Shown here: in pieces, positions 34,810 through 44,762 of the stretch | How positions within the stretch are numbered: position 1 is the first letter of the stretch | Layout: each line of letters starts with the position of its first letter | Assembly: GCA_946407015.1 (NCBI GenBank) | Contig: CAMJML010000012.1 | Coordinates: 33,759 to 97,758, forward strand | Direction: 5' to 3' | From: an uncultured Selenomonadales bacterium | GTDB lineage: Bacteria > Bacillota > Negativicutes > DSM-1736 > Dendrosporobacteraceae | Length of the DNA stretch: 64,000 nucleotides | Position numbers and translations under genes: made by a program | Notes under the pieces: generated by a model | Seen by the model: only the letters and a program-made list of their open reading frames with translations | Databases searched by the model: none | Told to the model about the DNA's origin: nothing

Positions 34810-35082
34810 TTGCGGAGCGGAAATAATAAAGGATATAGTTTGTTGGCTTTGTTTCTTATTACCGGAGCAGTTTTAGGCGGTATTTTAGGCGAATTTATTG
34901 CAAGTTCCACGCTATTGAACGGAATGGCACCCTATTTGGTGAAAAATTATTCGATTATAGATGTGCCGCCAGTTGGAATTAATTTAAATGTCATCAAACT
35001 TGTTATTGGTTTTTCATTGCAACCTAATTTGATGAGTATTTTAGGGGTAATTGCCGCCATCGTGCTGTTCCGGCGTTTTTAA
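34810..35082 (+). CDS. DUF4321 small membrane protein
   Basis: 90 aa. Two hydrophobic segments are seen, about residues 9-30 (YSLLALFLITGAVLGGILGEFI) and about 66-85 (LMSILGVIAAIVLF), flanking a loop with DVPPVGINLNVIKLVIGFSLQPN. This layout is characteristic of DUF4321 proteins, which are found near maf, radC and mreB in Firmicutes. TTG 34810 is preceded by GGAGGT at 7 bases, and it removes 14 residues from the open frame that starts at 34768. Function is unknown; the cell-shape neighbourhood suggests a link to the envelope. Confidence 0.8.
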   Translation: MRSGNNKGYSLLALFLITGAVLGGILGEFIASSTLLNGMAPYLVKNYSIIDVPPVGINLNVIKLVIGFSLQPNLMSILGVIAAIVLFRRF

Positions 35083-35159
35083 TCTAATAATGACCATCTT
35101 TACTGCTATAGAGTTTGTAATTTTATGAATTAGCGATTGAATTTGCGGGAGGTAAGGCT

Positions 35160-35729
35160 ATGCCGATTATATTGGCTTCAGCATCGCCGCGGAGGCAACA
35201 GTTATTGAAGCAGGTTGGTTGTTCCTTTACCGTTGTAACAAGTGATATTGTCGAAGATAATCAATTGGATTTGCTGCCTCATGAACTGACGGTGCATCAT
35301 GCCCGGCTCAAAGCAATCGATGTAGCAGTACATCATGATGTTGATGATATTGTTATCGGAGCCGACACCATTGTGGTGTTGGATGGGAAAGTTTTTGGCA
35401 AACCGGTTGATGCCGCTGATGCGAAATCCATGCTGACAAGCTTGTCCGGGAGGAGTCATCAGGTGATTACCGGGATTGCTGTGGTGCAAGGATATGAGGT
35501 TTGGACCGATTTTACTGAAACTCAGGTGCAATTTGTGCCGCTTACAGAAGATGAAATCGAACGATATATTGGGACCGGCGAACCTTTGGATAAGGCCGGA
35601 GCCTATGCGATTCAAGGAATTGGCGCATTATTTGTTGATCATATCAGTGGTTGCTATACAAACGTTGTCGGCTTGCCGTTAAATACCTTGGCAAAATTAT
35701 TGAAAAAGGCTGGTATTAGTTTGGTATGA
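35160..35729 (+). CDS. maf: Maf-like nucleoside triphosphate pyrophosphatase
   Basis: 189 aa. Maf proteins hydrolyse dTTP/UTP or modified nucleotides to the monophosphate. The start LASASPRRQQLLKQVG, the catalytic DTIVVLDGKVFGKP and the STTF-like segment GRSHQVITGIAV are typical, as is EPLDKAGAYAIQGIGALFV. GGGAGGTAAGGCT precedes the ATG. Its stop overlaps the radC start in an ATGA. The maf-radC-mreBCD order is widespread in Firmicutes. Confidence 0.95.
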   Translation: MPIILASASPRRQQLLKQVGCSFTVVTSDIVEDNQLDLLPHELTVHHARLKAIDVAVHHDVDDIVIGADTIVVLDGKVFGKPVDAADAKSMLTSLSGRSHQVITGIAVVQGYEVWTDFTETQVQFVPLTEDEIERYIGTGEPLDKAGAYAIQGIGALFVDHISGCYTNVVGLPLNTLAKLLKKAGISLV

Positions 35730-36427
35730 ATACTGATAAGCCCCTTATGCTGAAAGAATTACCGTCCGATGAACGACCGAGAGAGAAAATGTTGGCTAAA
35801 GGCTCAGCGGCTTTGAGTAATGCTGAACTATTAGCTATTTTATTGCGCACCGGGACCAAAGCTGACTCTGTGCTGCGCTTGGCTGAACGGTTGTTAAAAA
35901 AGCATGAGGAAATGGGGCTTGCCGGTTTAGCTGTATTAACACCACAGGAAATGAGCAGAATCAAAGGAATAGGATTGGCAAAAGCCGTAACAATCTCGGC
36001 GGCAGTAGAAATTGGCAAGCGATTGGCTTCGCTGGTGCCGGGGGATCGTCCTGTGATTCGGTCGCCTTTGGATGCAGCAAACTATATGATGCCTAAACTG
36101 CGCTTTGAGGCAAAGGAGCATTTTATCGTTATCTTGCTTTCCACTAAAAACCATATCATTGCTACTCCTACAATTTCGGTAGGTACACTGAATGCTTCGC
36201 TAGTTCATGCACGCGAACTCTTTAAAGAAGCCATTAATTATTCTGCGGCCTCAGTGATTTTGATACACAATCATCCTAGTGGTGATCCATCGCCCAGTAA
36301 GGAAGATATCGAGCTTACACAAAAACTTGTTCAAGCAGGAAAAGTTTTGGATATTTCAGTACTTGATCATGTAATAATTGGGGATAACAAGTATGTAAGC
36401 CTTAAAGAAAAGGGAATAATAGTATAG
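35726..36427 (+). CDS. radC: RadC family JAB/MPN-domain protein
   Basis: 233 aa. The N-terminal helix-hairpin-helix-like part (about 1-90, RIKGIGLAKAVTI) is followed by a JAB1/MPN metalloprotease-like domain with HNHPSGDPSPSKEDIELT. The JAMM motif HxH...D is intact. RadC was once called a DNA repair protein, but that role is doubted; the actual activity is not known. It overlaps maf by 4 bases and precedes mreB. Length and motifs match YsxA-type homologues. Confidence 0.93.
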   Translation: MNTDKPLMLKELPSDERPREKMLAKGSAALSNAELLAILLRTGTKADSVLRLAERLLKKHEEMGLAGLAVLTPQEMSRIKGIGLAKAVTISAAVEIGKRLASLVPGDRPVIRSPLDAANYMMPKLRFEAKEHFIVILLSTKNHIIATPTISVGTLNASLVHARELFKEAINYSAASVILIHNHPSGDPSPSKEDIELTQKLVQAGKVLDISVLDHVIIGDNKYVSLKEKGIIV

Positions 36428-37507
<1,080 letters not shown>

Positions 37508-37522
37508 AGAGGAGCCAGGAAG

Positions 37523-38434
37523 GTGCGTTTTCTTAACAAAAAGACGGTCATCCTGTTGGTGGCTGTTATTACCGTCTTTTTGCTGGCCATTTCCGCGGCG
37601 CATGGTAAATATAAATTTGCGTTTAGTGAGAGAGTCATTACCACGATTTTGGCACCAATTGAGTATGCTACTGCAAAAGTGAGCTATAGTGTTCACAACG
37701 CAGGTTCATTTGTTTGGCAGATTATGACGGTCTATCGTGAAAACCAGTCGCTGAAGTCAGAAAATGAGCAACTTAAGCAAACAAGTCTTAATGTAACCGA
37801 AATAATGGCAGAGAACGAACGATTACGTGAGATGCTAAATTATAAGCAAGCAGCTCCGCAGTTTGATTTTGTTACTGCTACTGTGGTAGCACGCGATCCG
37901 GGAACTTGGACCAGCACGATCGTCATTAACCGCGGGACAGCCGATGGTATAGCTAAAGATATGCCTGTCGTTACTCCGCAGGGACTTGTGGGTAATGTTG
38001 TGAATGCCTATCCGAATTCAGCCAAAGTGCAGCTCATTCTTGATCCACGGAGTGCCGTGGGCTCGTTAGTACAACGTCCCGAGTCGCGGGTAGCCGCTAT
38101 TGTTGAAGGCAATAGTGCCAGCAAGTTTACTCCGCACATGGTGAATATTGCCCGTGATGCTGATGTTATTAAAGGGGATAAGATTATCACATCAGGATTT
38201 GGCGGTATTTATCCTAAAGGGCTGCTGGTAGGTGACGTGACTGATGTCATTAATGAAGAGGGCGGATTACTCAAATATGCGGTTCTGAAAACTGCTGTTG
38301 ATTTTGATAGATTAGAAGAAGTATTTGTCATTGTTCGATCTCGTGAGCCTGTTCCCACCTTGCCTCAACAAGCGGCGCCTGGGCAATCCGCTAAGCCCGC
38401 TTCACCTGCAGGGGTACAAGGAGGAACGCGATGA
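37523..38434 (+). CDS. mreC: MreC rod-shape protein
   Basis: 303 aa, anchored by an N-terminal membrane helix (about residues 7-24, VILLVAVITVFLLAISAA). A coiled coil follows (about 65-100, ENQSLKSENEQLKQ and ENERLREML), then the beta-barrel domain with VITPQGLVGNV-like VVTPQGLVGNVVNAYPNSAKVQLILD. The proline-rich tail (VPTLPQQAAPGQSAKPASPAG) is longer than in many species. It starts with GTG, 15 bases after mreB. It scaffolds the elongasome and activates PBP2. Confidence 0.95.
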   Translation: MRFLNKKTVILLVAVITVFLLAISAAHGKYKFAFSERVITTILAPIEYATAKVSYSVHNAGSFVWQIMTVYRENQSLKSENEQLKQTSLNVTEIMAENERLREMLNYKQAAPQFDFVTATVVARDPGTWTSTIVINRGTADGIAKDMPVVTPQGLVGNVVNAYPNSAKVQLILDPRSAVGSLVQRPESRVAAIVEGNSASKFTPHMVNIARDADVIKGDKIITSGFGGIYPKGLLVGDVTDVINEEGGLLKYAVLKTAVDFDRLEEVFVIVRSREPVPTLPQQAAPGQSAKPASPAGVQGGTR

Positions 38435-38910
38435 AGGCTGTATTGTGGGGGATAATTGTTGTCCTTTCATTAATTATTCAATCTACAGTTATGCCCTTAT
38501 TAGCATTTCACGGGATTCGCCCTGATTTATTGTTGGTTGTGGTGGTTTCATCCAGCTTGCTGTTGGGAAAGGATCAAGGTGTTAGTATTGGTTTTTTTTC
38601 TGGATTATTACAGGATCTAGTTGGCGGAAATATTTTTGGACTTAATACTTTATCTAAGCTGATTACAGGCTATTTATTTGGAATGGCTGAACGAAAAGTA
38701 TTCAAAGAACACATTTTATTGCCGATATTGGCAATGAGTGTTGCTACTTTTTGCCATAGCGCGATTACATTTATCCTGCTGGTCCTTTTGGGATACCGGG
38801 TAGAGTTTATGTCGGCAATTGTGAATACGGTGATTCCGCTTTTAATTTACAATGTCATTGTGGCTATTCCAATTCACCAAGTTATATACCGGGTGAGTCA
38901 GATTAAGTAG
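38431..38910 (+). CDS. mreD: MreD rod-shape membrane protein
   Basis: 159 aa with about five hydrophobic segments; the start GIIVVLSLIIQSTVMP and the motif IRPDLLLVVVVSSSLLLGKDQGVSIGFFSGLLQDLVGGNIFG are typical for MreD. The ATG overlaps the mreC stop (ATGA). It interacts with MreC in the membrane. A short GC-rich hairpin without strong T tail follows. Confidence 0.93.
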   Translation: MKAVLWGIIVVLSLIIQSTVMPLLAFHGIRPDLLLVVVVSSSLLLGKDQGVSIGFFSGLLQDLVGGNIFGLNTLSKLITGYLFGMAERKVFKEHILLPILAMSVATFCHSAITFILLVLLGYRVEFMSAIVNTVIPLLIYNVIVAIPIHQVIYRVSQIK

Positions 38911-38935
38911 GGCACCCTTAAGGGGTGCCTTCATT
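38910..38935 (+). terminator. Hairpin between mreD and mrdA
   Basis: GGGCACCC and GGGGTGCC form a 7-8 bp stem with a TTAA loop, then TTCATT. The weak T tail suggests partial termination. Confidence 0.5.
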
Positions 38936-38958
38936 ACTGTTGAGAAAGGGGGGGCAAT

Positions 38959-40797
38959 ATGCTGGTTAAACGCTCCAATAACCGTCTTGATATTTTGGCA
39001 ATTGTTGTGCTTTTGGTGGTAGTATCTTTAGTTACGCGGTTGGGTTATTTGCAAGTTGTAAAAGGTGAGTACTATGGCAGTTTAGCTGATGGCAATCGGA
39101 TCAGGCTTATACCAGTTATGGCGCCCCGTGGGCTGTTCTATGATCGCAATGGGATATTAGTTGTGTCAAACCGGCCTGGTTTTACGGTATCGTTATTGCC
39201 GATTACCGGTCCTGTACCGGATGAAGTTATACATAAGCTGGCGGGAATTCTCAATATTCAGCCCAATGATATTTACGCAAAAGTCAATCAACAAAATGGC
39301 AGTTTTGAGCCTATTCGTGTTAAAAGCGATGTTGGGCCTGATATTGTCACTAAAATTGAGGAACGAAAAAATGAGCTGCCTGGAGTTGTGATTGAAATAC
39401 AACCTATTCGCAGCTATGTGAATAACGAGTTGGCAGCTCACATCTTCGGCTATGTGAGTGAAATCAACGAAGCAGAATTGGAAAAATTAAAGCCGGAGGG
39501 TTATAAAGCCGGGGATGTTATCGGGAAATTCGGCTTAGAGAAGGTCTATGATAAAGCGTTGCGTGGCAAAGATGGCGGTGGTCAGGTTGAGGTCGATGTT
39601 ACTGGAAGACCTGTGCAAATTCTAGGTAAAAAAGAACCTTTGCCCGGAAATAATTTAGTATTAACAATCGACTATCGGATTCAAAAAGCTGCTGAATTAG
39701 CGATTGATGAACAGTTGAAATATTTGCAAACAAAGACAGAGTATGTCAATGCTAAAGCGGCAGCTGTCGTAGTGATGAATCCTAAGACCGGTGAAATTTT
39801 GGCCATGGTCAGCCGTCCTGCCTTTAATCCAAATTTGTTTTCCGGCGGTATATCAACAAAAGATTGGAAGGCATTGAACGAAAATCCCAATCACCCAATG
39901 GATAATAAGGTTATTTCCGGGGAATATCCGCCCGGGTCTACCTTCAAGATCATTACCGGGGTAGCGGCTCTCGAACTTGGTAAAGTAACGCCGGAAGAGA
40001 AAATTTTAGATACAGGTAAGCATTGGATTATTCCTAAAGGAAATGCGATGGGAGAAGCCCTTGGTCTAATTAATTTCCAGGAAGCCTTATCAAAGTCTGA
40101 TAACGTTTATTTTTATGAAATGGGAAACCGTTTAGGTATTGATAATCTTGAGAAGTATGCAAGAATGTTCGGCCTTGGAACAACCACCGGAATTAAATTA
40201 CCTGGTGAGATGGAAGGCTTGGTTGCTAACCGCCGCTATAAAGAAAAAGTCTATGAAGAGGACTGGTATTTATCAGAGACCTTTGATGCCGCTATCGGTC
40301 AAGGGTTTCAACTGGCAACTCCTTTGCAAATGGCGCTGGTGATGGGAGAAATTGCCAACGGCGGATATCGCTATCGTCCTTATTTGGTTAGTAAACTTAC
40401 GGCTCCTAATGGAACCGTACTTCAGACTTTTGGACCTGAGGAAACCGGACGGATCAAGATATCAGAGAAAACACTAAAGCTTGTTCGTGACTCACTGCGT
40501 GAAGTCGCAGCTGAAGGTGGAACAGCAGGTGAAGTATTTGCCAATTTTCCGATCGCCATTGCAGGAAAAACGGGAACTGCGGAAAATCCGCACGGCAGTG
40601 ACCATGGTTGGTTTGTTTGCTATGGGCCATTTGAAGACCCTAGCATCGTTGTCGCCGTTATTGTTGAGCAAGGTGGTTTTGGCTCCTCTTCGGCAGTTCC
40701 GATTGCAAAGAAGATTTTGGAAGCCGCTTTTAATATTAATCAAACCTCCAATATTGATACTGGAGCAAAAGTATATAAGCCCCAAACCGCTTTGTAG
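38959..40797 (+). CDS. mrdA: Penicillin-binding protein 2 (elongation transpeptidase)
   Basis: 612 aa class B PBP, membrane-anchored by a helix at residues 10-28 (DILAIVVLLVVVSLVT). The pedestal domain is followed by the transpeptidase domain with STFK (in YPPGSTFKI), SDN (in SKSDNVYFY) and KTGT (in AGKTGTAENP), all intact. It cross-links peptidoglycan in the elongasome. GAAAGGGGGGGC precedes the ATG. Place after mreBCD agrees with PBP2/MrdA rather than division PBP3. Confidence 0.95.
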   Translation: MLVKRSNNRLDILAIVVLLVVVSLVTRLGYLQVVKGEYYGSLADGNRIRLIPVMAPRGLFYDRNGILVVSNRPGFTVSLLPITGPVPDEVIHKLAGILNIQPNDIYAKVNQQNGSFEPIRVKSDVGPDIVTKIEERKNELPGVVIEIQPIRSYVNNELAAHIFGYVSEINEAELEKLKPEGYKAGDVIGKFGLEKVYDKALRGKDGGGQVEVDVTGRPVQILGKKEPLPGNNLVLTIDYRIQKAAELAIDEQLKYLQTKTEYVNAKAAAVVVMNPKTGEILAMVSRPAFNPNLFSGGISTKDWKALNENPNHPMDNKVISGEYPPGSTFKIITGVAALELGKVTPEEKILDTGKHWIIPKGNAMGEALGLINFQEALSKSDNVYFYEMGNRLGIDNLEKYARMFGLGTTTGIKLPGEMEGLVANRRYKEKVYEEDWYLSETFDAAIGQGFQLATPLQMALVMGEIANGGYRYRPYLVSKLTAPNGTVLQTFGPEETGRIKISEKTLKLVRDSLREVAAEGGTAGEVFANFPIAIAGKTGTAENPHGSDHGWFVCYGPFEDPSIVVAVIVEQGGFGSSSAVPIAKKILEAAFNINQTSNIDTGAKVYKPQTAL

Positions 40798-40803
40798 TGG
40801 TTG

Positions 40804-40847
40804 AGAAAAAGCCAAAGACTGGCAGTGTCACAGTTTTTGGCTTTTTC
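40804..40847 (+). terminator. Terminator after mrdA
   Basis: AAAAAGCCAAA and TTTTGGCTTTTT form an 11-bp stem, with an additional ACTG/CAGT pairing inside. T-rich sequence follows. Confidence 0.85.
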
Positions 40848-40900
40848 CATTGTTTCAATTGTGAACCTGCAGGATTATTGGTAAAAAAAGCGAAATTATG

Positions 40901-40930
40901 TTGTATATGCAAATTAACTTATGGTAAAAT
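40901..40930 (+). promoter_or_regulatory. Promoter of minCDE
   Basis: TTGTAT (40901-40906), an 18-base spacer, and TAAAAT (40925-40930) with a TGG extension just before the -10. minC starts 14 bases downstream. Confidence 0.65.
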
Positions 40931-40943
40931 TTGGGAGTAGGTC

Positions 40944-41564
40944 ATGCGTGAGGATGTTGTGTTTAAAGGTAGCCGGGATGGGCTGCAACTGGTTTTTAAT
41001 GAAGCAGTAGAATTCGATATTGTCATGGAACAAATTAAGGCAAAACTAGAATCAGCAGTCAATTTTTTTACTAAAGGAACTATTGTTCAGATGTCTTCTG
41101 ACCTGACAGGATTTACCCAGGATCAACAACTGGAACTCATTCATCTTTTTAAAAATTATGGAATAACGCTGAAAGAGCCTCCAGCCGAACAGCCTGGAAA
41201 TCCTAGTAGTTCGGGATTGCCGTCAGTAGAGACCGAATTAGCCCAAACGCTTGTGGTTACCAGAACCTTGCGGGGTGGTCAGGAAATTGTTCATAACGGT
41301 TCAGTAATTATTATGGGAGATGTCAACCCAGGGGCAAAAGTAACCGCCGGCGGCGATATTATTGTTCATGGTGCTTGCCGGGGTATTGTTCATGCTGGCT
41401 TTTCCGGCAATATGGATGCTTCTATTACAGCAGAAAGACTATTGGCATCACAGATAAGAATTGCCAATTTGATATCCAGAGCACCCGATAATCTGGATAA
41501 GCCTGAGCGGGTTGAGACAGCACGAATTAAAGATGGAATTATTGTAATTGGTCCAGCTAATTAA
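40944..41564 (+). CDS. minC: Septum-site determining protein MinC
   Basis: 206 aa FtsZ-polymerisation inhibitor. The N-terminal FtsZ-binding domain (about 1-95) is followed by a Pro-rich linker (EPPAEQPGNPSS) and the C-terminal beta-helix with VTRTLRGGQEIVHNGSVIIMGDVNPGAKVTAGGDIIVHG. These match MinC. The start follows GGGAGTAGGTC. Division-site placement is set with MinD and MinE just downstream. Confidence 0.95.
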   Translation: MREDVVFKGSRDGLQLVFNEAVEFDIVMEQIKAKLESAVNFFTKGTIVQMSSDLTGFTQDQQLELIHLFKNYGITLKEPPAEQPGNPSSSGLPSVETELAQTLVVTRTLRGGQEIVHNGSVIIMGDVNPGAKVTAGGDIIVHGACRGIVHAGFSGNMDASITAERLLASQIRIANLISRAPDNLDKPERVETARIKDGIIVIGPAN

Positions 41565-41580
41565 TAGGAGGGTACACCGA

Positions 41581-42372
41581 ATGGGTGAGGTTATTGTCGT
41601 AACATCAGGAAAAGGTGGAGTTGGCAAAACAACAACAACGGCCAATTTGGGAACCGGTTTTGCCTTAATGGGAAAAAAAGTTGTCTTGGTGGATGCTGAT
41701 ATCGGATTGAGAAATCTTGATGTTGTTATGGGGCTGGAAAACCGCATTGTTTATGATTTAGTTGATGTTACTGAAGGAAATTGCCGTTTAAAGCAGGCCT
41801 TGATCAGGGACAAGCGTTACGAAACCTTATATTTACTGCCGGCTGCTCAAACTCGCGATAAGACGGCTGTGAGTCCTGACCAGATGAGACAACTTTGTCA
41901 GGATTTAGTGCAAGAATTTGATTATGTGATTATTGATTGCCCTGCCGGCATTGAACAAGGTTTCAAGAATGCCATTGCAGGAGCTGACCGTGCCGTTATT
42001 GTGACAACGCCGGAAGTTTCGGCCGTCCGTGATGCTGACCGGATTATCGGTTTACTTGAGTCTGAAGGAAAAAGTAATCCGAAATTAATTGTTAACCGGA
42101 TTAGGCCAAAGATGGTAAAAAAAGGCGACATGATGGATATTGATGATATTATTGAAATTTTAGCGGTCGATTTGCTCGGTATTATTCCTGAAGATGAATA
42201 TATCGTGATTTCGACCAATCGTGGCGAGCCGGCTATTACAAATCCTGTTTCTTTGGCTAGTACGGCCTATAAAAATATTGTACGGCGGCTTATGGGAGAG
42301 AATGTACCGTTAATGTCTTTAGAAACCAATGACGGCTTCTTCGGAAAAATTAAAAAGATATTAGGGATGTAG
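41581..42372 (+). CDS. minD: Septum-site determining ATPase MinD
   Basis: 263 aa deviant-Walker ATPase. The P-loop SGKGGVGKTTTTANLG at residues 8-23, VLVDADIGLRNLDVVMGLE and VIIDCPAGIEQGF are as in MinD. The C-terminal amphipathic helix (GFFGKIKKILGM) is the membrane-targeting sequence. The start ATG 41581 is preceded by AGGAGGGT; an upstream frame from 41548 is not used. It recruits MinC to the membrane and is cycled by MinE. Confidence 0.97.
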   Translation: MGEVIVVTSGKGGVGKTTTTANLGTGFALMGKKVVLVDADIGLRNLDVVMGLENRIVYDLVDVTEGNCRLKQALIRDKRYETLYLLPAAQTRDKTAVSPDQMRQLCQDLVQEFDYVIIDCPAGIEQGFKNAIAGADRAVIVTTPEVSAVRDADRIIGLLESEGKSNPKLIVNRIRPKMVKKGDMMDIDDIIEILAVDLLGIIPEDEYIVISTNRGEPAITNPVSLASTAYKNIVRRLMGENVPLMSLETNDGFFGKIKKILGM

Positions 42373-42384
42373 GGGGGTCTGACT

Positions 42385-42660
42385 GTGTTGGATATGATAA
42401 TGAAGATGTTTGGAAAAGAATCGGCAGGTTCTAAAGATATAGCCAAGGAGCGCTTGCGGCTCGTATTGGTCCATGATCGGGTCAATGTTTCACCACAGTT
42501 CATGGAAGTCCTTAAGGATGATATGATTAAGGTCATCTCAAATTATATGGAAATTAACGAAAAAGAGATGGAAGTTAATTTAACGAATACCAATTCATCG
42601 GTAGCCTTAGTGGCGAATATTCCGGTACAACGCATGAAACGTGGAGCCCAAAAAGATTAA
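42385..42660 (+). CDS. minE: Cell division topological specificity factor MinE
   Basis: 91 aa. The N-terminal anti-MinCD helix region (LDMIMKMFGKESAG, then SKDIAKERLRLVLVHDRVNVSP) and the C-terminal topological specificity domain (LKDDMIKVISNYMEINEKEMEVNL) are typical. The start is GTG 42385 behind AGGGGGG. Its presence means pole-to-pole Min oscillation rather than the DivIVA system. Confidence 0.94.
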   Translation: MLDMIMKMFGKESAGSKDIAKERLRLVLVHDRVNVSPQFMEVLKDDMIKVISNYMEINEKEMEVNLTNTNSSVALVANIPVQRMKRGAQKD

Positions 42661-42667
42661 AAGAGCA

Positions 42668-42711
42668 CAAACAAGCACAGAAGGGAATTAATCTTCTGTG
42701 CTTGTTTTGTT
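42668..42711 (+). terminator. Terminator after minE
   Basis: CAAACAAGCACAGAAG and CTTCTGTGCTTGTTTTG form a stem of about 15 bp with a 9-base loop, then TTTTGTT. Confidence 0.92.
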
Positions 42712-42715
42712 ATGC

Positions 42716-42744
42716 TGGACGTAGGCAAAAAATACGATTATAAT
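42716..42744 (+). promoter_or_regulatory. Promoter of rodA
   Basis: A perfect TATAAT at 42739-42744 and a four-of-six -35 TGGACG at 42716-42721, with 17-base spacing, precede the gene by 44 bases. Confidence 0.5.
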
Positions 42745-42788
42745 AATATAGATGACTTTGAGTATACATACGGAAGGTAAGTGTAAAC

Positions 42789-43895
42789 ATGCTTAACCGG
42801 CGTCTATTAAAGAATCTCGATTTTACACTGATTTTTACAGTTATTGCAATTATAGCCACTAGTTTAGTGATCATTGGGAGTGCAACCCATATTAATACAC
42901 CTAGTGAGGAACGTTATTGGTACGTGCAACGGCAGGGCATTTTCGCTTTAATTAATTGCGTCCTCATTTTTATCATGCTGCACTTTGATTATAGATCGTT
43001 ATCGCGGTATGCAAACTTGTTTTATATCTTGAATCTAATCATGTTGCTGGCCGTCATGTTTGTTGGACAATCGGCATTAGGAGCACAGCGGTGGATTCAG
43101 ATCGGACCAATTAGTCTCCAGCCTTCCGAGTTTTCAAAACTCATCATGATTGTGTCGCTAGCCAGTCTGCTGGACAAGCGGGCTGGGAGGCTGAATTCGT
43201 TAAAAGAAGTCATTCCCGTATTTTTGTATGTAGGTATCCCGTTTTTGCTTGTTATGAAGCAGCCTGATTTAGGAACTGCACTGGTCTTTTTAGCCATTTT
43301 GTTTGGTATGATTTATGTAGCTGGCATTAATACCAGAGTGTTAATGATGATCTTTGGAGCGGGACTGGCCTTTTTGCCGATATTCTGGCATTTTCTTAAA
43401 GATTATCAGAAGATGCGTTTAACGGTATTCATTGATCCTAACGTCGATCCACTAGGATCCGGCTATCATATTATTCAATCGAAGATTGCAATTGGTTCAG
43501 GAATGTTGTTTGGAAAAGGCTTATTTGGCGGGACTCAGAGTCAGTTGAATTTTTTACCCGAAAACCATACTGATTTTATTTTTGCGGTGGTTGGGGAGGA
43601 GCTAGGCTTTGTAGGTGCAGCGCTTATCTTAATTCTGTATTTCATTCTGCTTTATCGCGGGATAAAAATCGCCGGTATTGCCAGGGATAATTTCGGAACC
43701 TTATTGGCAACCGGAATTACCTCAATGCTGACCTTTCATGTCCTGGTAAATGTCGGAATGACAGCAGGGATCATGCCGGTTACCGGGATTCCGCTTCCTT
43801 TAATGAGCTATGGCGTCAGTGCCCTTACAACTAATTTAATCAGCATTGGGATATTGTTAAATATTTATATGCGAAGACAAAAAATATTATTTTAA
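42789..43895 (+). CDS. rodA: RodA peptidoglycan glycosyltransferase (SEDS family)
   Basis: 368 aa with about ten membrane helices. The family loop KIAIGSGMLFGKGLFGGTQSQLNFLPENHTDFIFAVVGEELGF contains the conserved catalytic region, and the terminal GIPLPLMSYGVSALTTNLISIGILLNI is diagnostic of SEDS proteins. It polymerises glycan strands with PBP2. FtsW or SpoVE are alternatives, but proximity to mrdA and min genes and the short length favour RodA. Confidence 0.92.
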   Translation: MLNRRLLKNLDFTLIFTVIAIIATSLVIIGSATHINTPSEERYWYVQRQGIFALINCVLIFIMLHFDYRSLSRYANLFYILNLIMLLAVMFVGQSALGAQRWIQIGPISLQPSEFSKLIMIVSLASLLDKRAGRLNSLKEVIPVFLYVGIPFLLVMKQPDLGTALVFLAILFGMIYVAGINTRVLMMIFGAGLAFLPIFWHFLKDYQKMRLTVFIDPNVDPLGSGYHIIQSKIAIGSGMLFGKGLFGGTQSQLNFLPENHTDFIFAVVGEELGFVGAALILILYFILLYRGIKIAGIARDNFGTLLATGITSMLTFHVLVNVGMTAGIMPVTGIPLPLMSYGVSALTTNLISIGILLNIYMRRQKILF

Positions 43896-43902
43896 AATTC
43901 CG

Positions 43903-43935
43903 GGATGCATAGGCTAGGCTTGTGCATCTTTTTTG
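43903..43935 (+). terminator. Terminator after rodA
   Basis: GATGCA and TGCATC pair across a 13-base loop, followed by a TTTTTT run. Confidence 0.75.
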
Positions 43936-43966
43936 TTGTGCGGTAATGCCGAGAAGTCGTATTCTA

Positions 43967-43996
43967 GTTATATTTACCAGCCTTTGTCATATACAT
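43967..43996 (+). promoter_or_regulatory. Candidate sigma-E (mother-cell) promoter for spoIVFAB
   Basis: GTTATATT (43967-43974), a 13-base spacer, and CATATACAT (43988-43996) resemble the sigma-E consensus (KMATATT, N13-15, CATACA). No sigma-A promoter is evident in the gap. It lies 38 bases before the spoIVFA-like start. Confidence 0.45.
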
Positions 43997-44033
43997 ACCA
44001 GTAGGAGAGGGCGAATCCTGCGGAGGTGTTAAA

Positions 44034-44759
44034 GTGGCAAAGCAATGGAACAACTGGAAAAATCAATGGGATACAAAAGATAACTGGCAGTACCGGGATG
44101 AGGAACCTGATTATGGTTGGCTAAAACGCACCGTCGTTGCGGTTGTCGTTTTTGCCGTAGCTTATAGCGCGCATATTTCTGAATCTATGATTGGGCGGGC
44201 GACAGATAAAGGCATCCGCTATATCCTAAATACCCAAACCGACTTTAATTATATGATTGATCAAATGGTCAGTTATGCACCGCAAAACCTTGATATTTCA
44301 TTGCTGCGCCGGGCACAATCTGTGGTATCGAAACCGGCAGATCCACTCATGTATATGACTAAGCCGGTAAATAGCAACGTGATATCCGGCTTTGGCTGGC
44401 GCATGCATCCGGTCTTAAAGCAAGAAATGATGCACGAGGGTGTGGAGTTTGAGGCACCACTGGGGACGGGTGTGCGGGCAGCTGCGGCTGGTACGGTAAA
44501 AGCGGTTACCGATAGTGCCCAACACGGAAAGACATTAATTATTGAGCATGGACAAAACCTCGAAACCGTTTATGGTCATCTGGGTGAGGTACTGGTCAAA
44601 CAAGGGGATGCCGTCAGTCAAGGGCAAATAGTGGCAAAGTCCGGCAAGAGTGGCATAACGGTAGGGCCGATGTTGTATTTTGAGTTGCGCGAAAACGGAA
44701 AAGCGATTGATCCGCAAACTCGATTAAAGGGTGACTATCCTGGTGAGGGAGGTAAATGA
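44034..44759 (+). CDS. spoIVFA: SpoIVFA-like degenerate M23 peptidase protein
   Basis: 241 aa. One membrane helix (about residues 33-52, TVVAVVVFAVAYSA) and a C-terminal LytM/M23 fold (about 115-235). Normal M23 metal sites HxxxD and HxH are altered here: HEGVEFEAP has Glu for Asp, and the last motif is GPMLYFEL instead of HLHFE. So it should be a non-catalytic module. In B. subtilis SpoIVFA holds and inhibits the protease SpoIVFB in the forespore outer membrane; the next gene is that protease. GTG start behind GGAGGTG. SpoIIQ-like is the other M23 candidate, less likely in this pairing. Confidence 0.8.
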   Translation: MAKQWNNWKNQWDTKDNWQYRDEEPDYGWLKRTVVAVVVFAVAYSAHISESMIGRATDKGIRYILNTQTDFNYMIDQMVSYAPQNLDISLLRRAQSVVSKPADPLMYMTKPVNSNVISGFGWRMHPVLKQEMMHEGVEFEAPLGTGVRAAAAGTVKAVTDSAQHGKTLIIEHGQNLETVYGHLGEVLVKQGDAVSQGQIVAKSGKSGITVGPMLYFELRENGKAIDPQTRLKGDYPGEGGK

Positions 44760-44762
44760 CGA

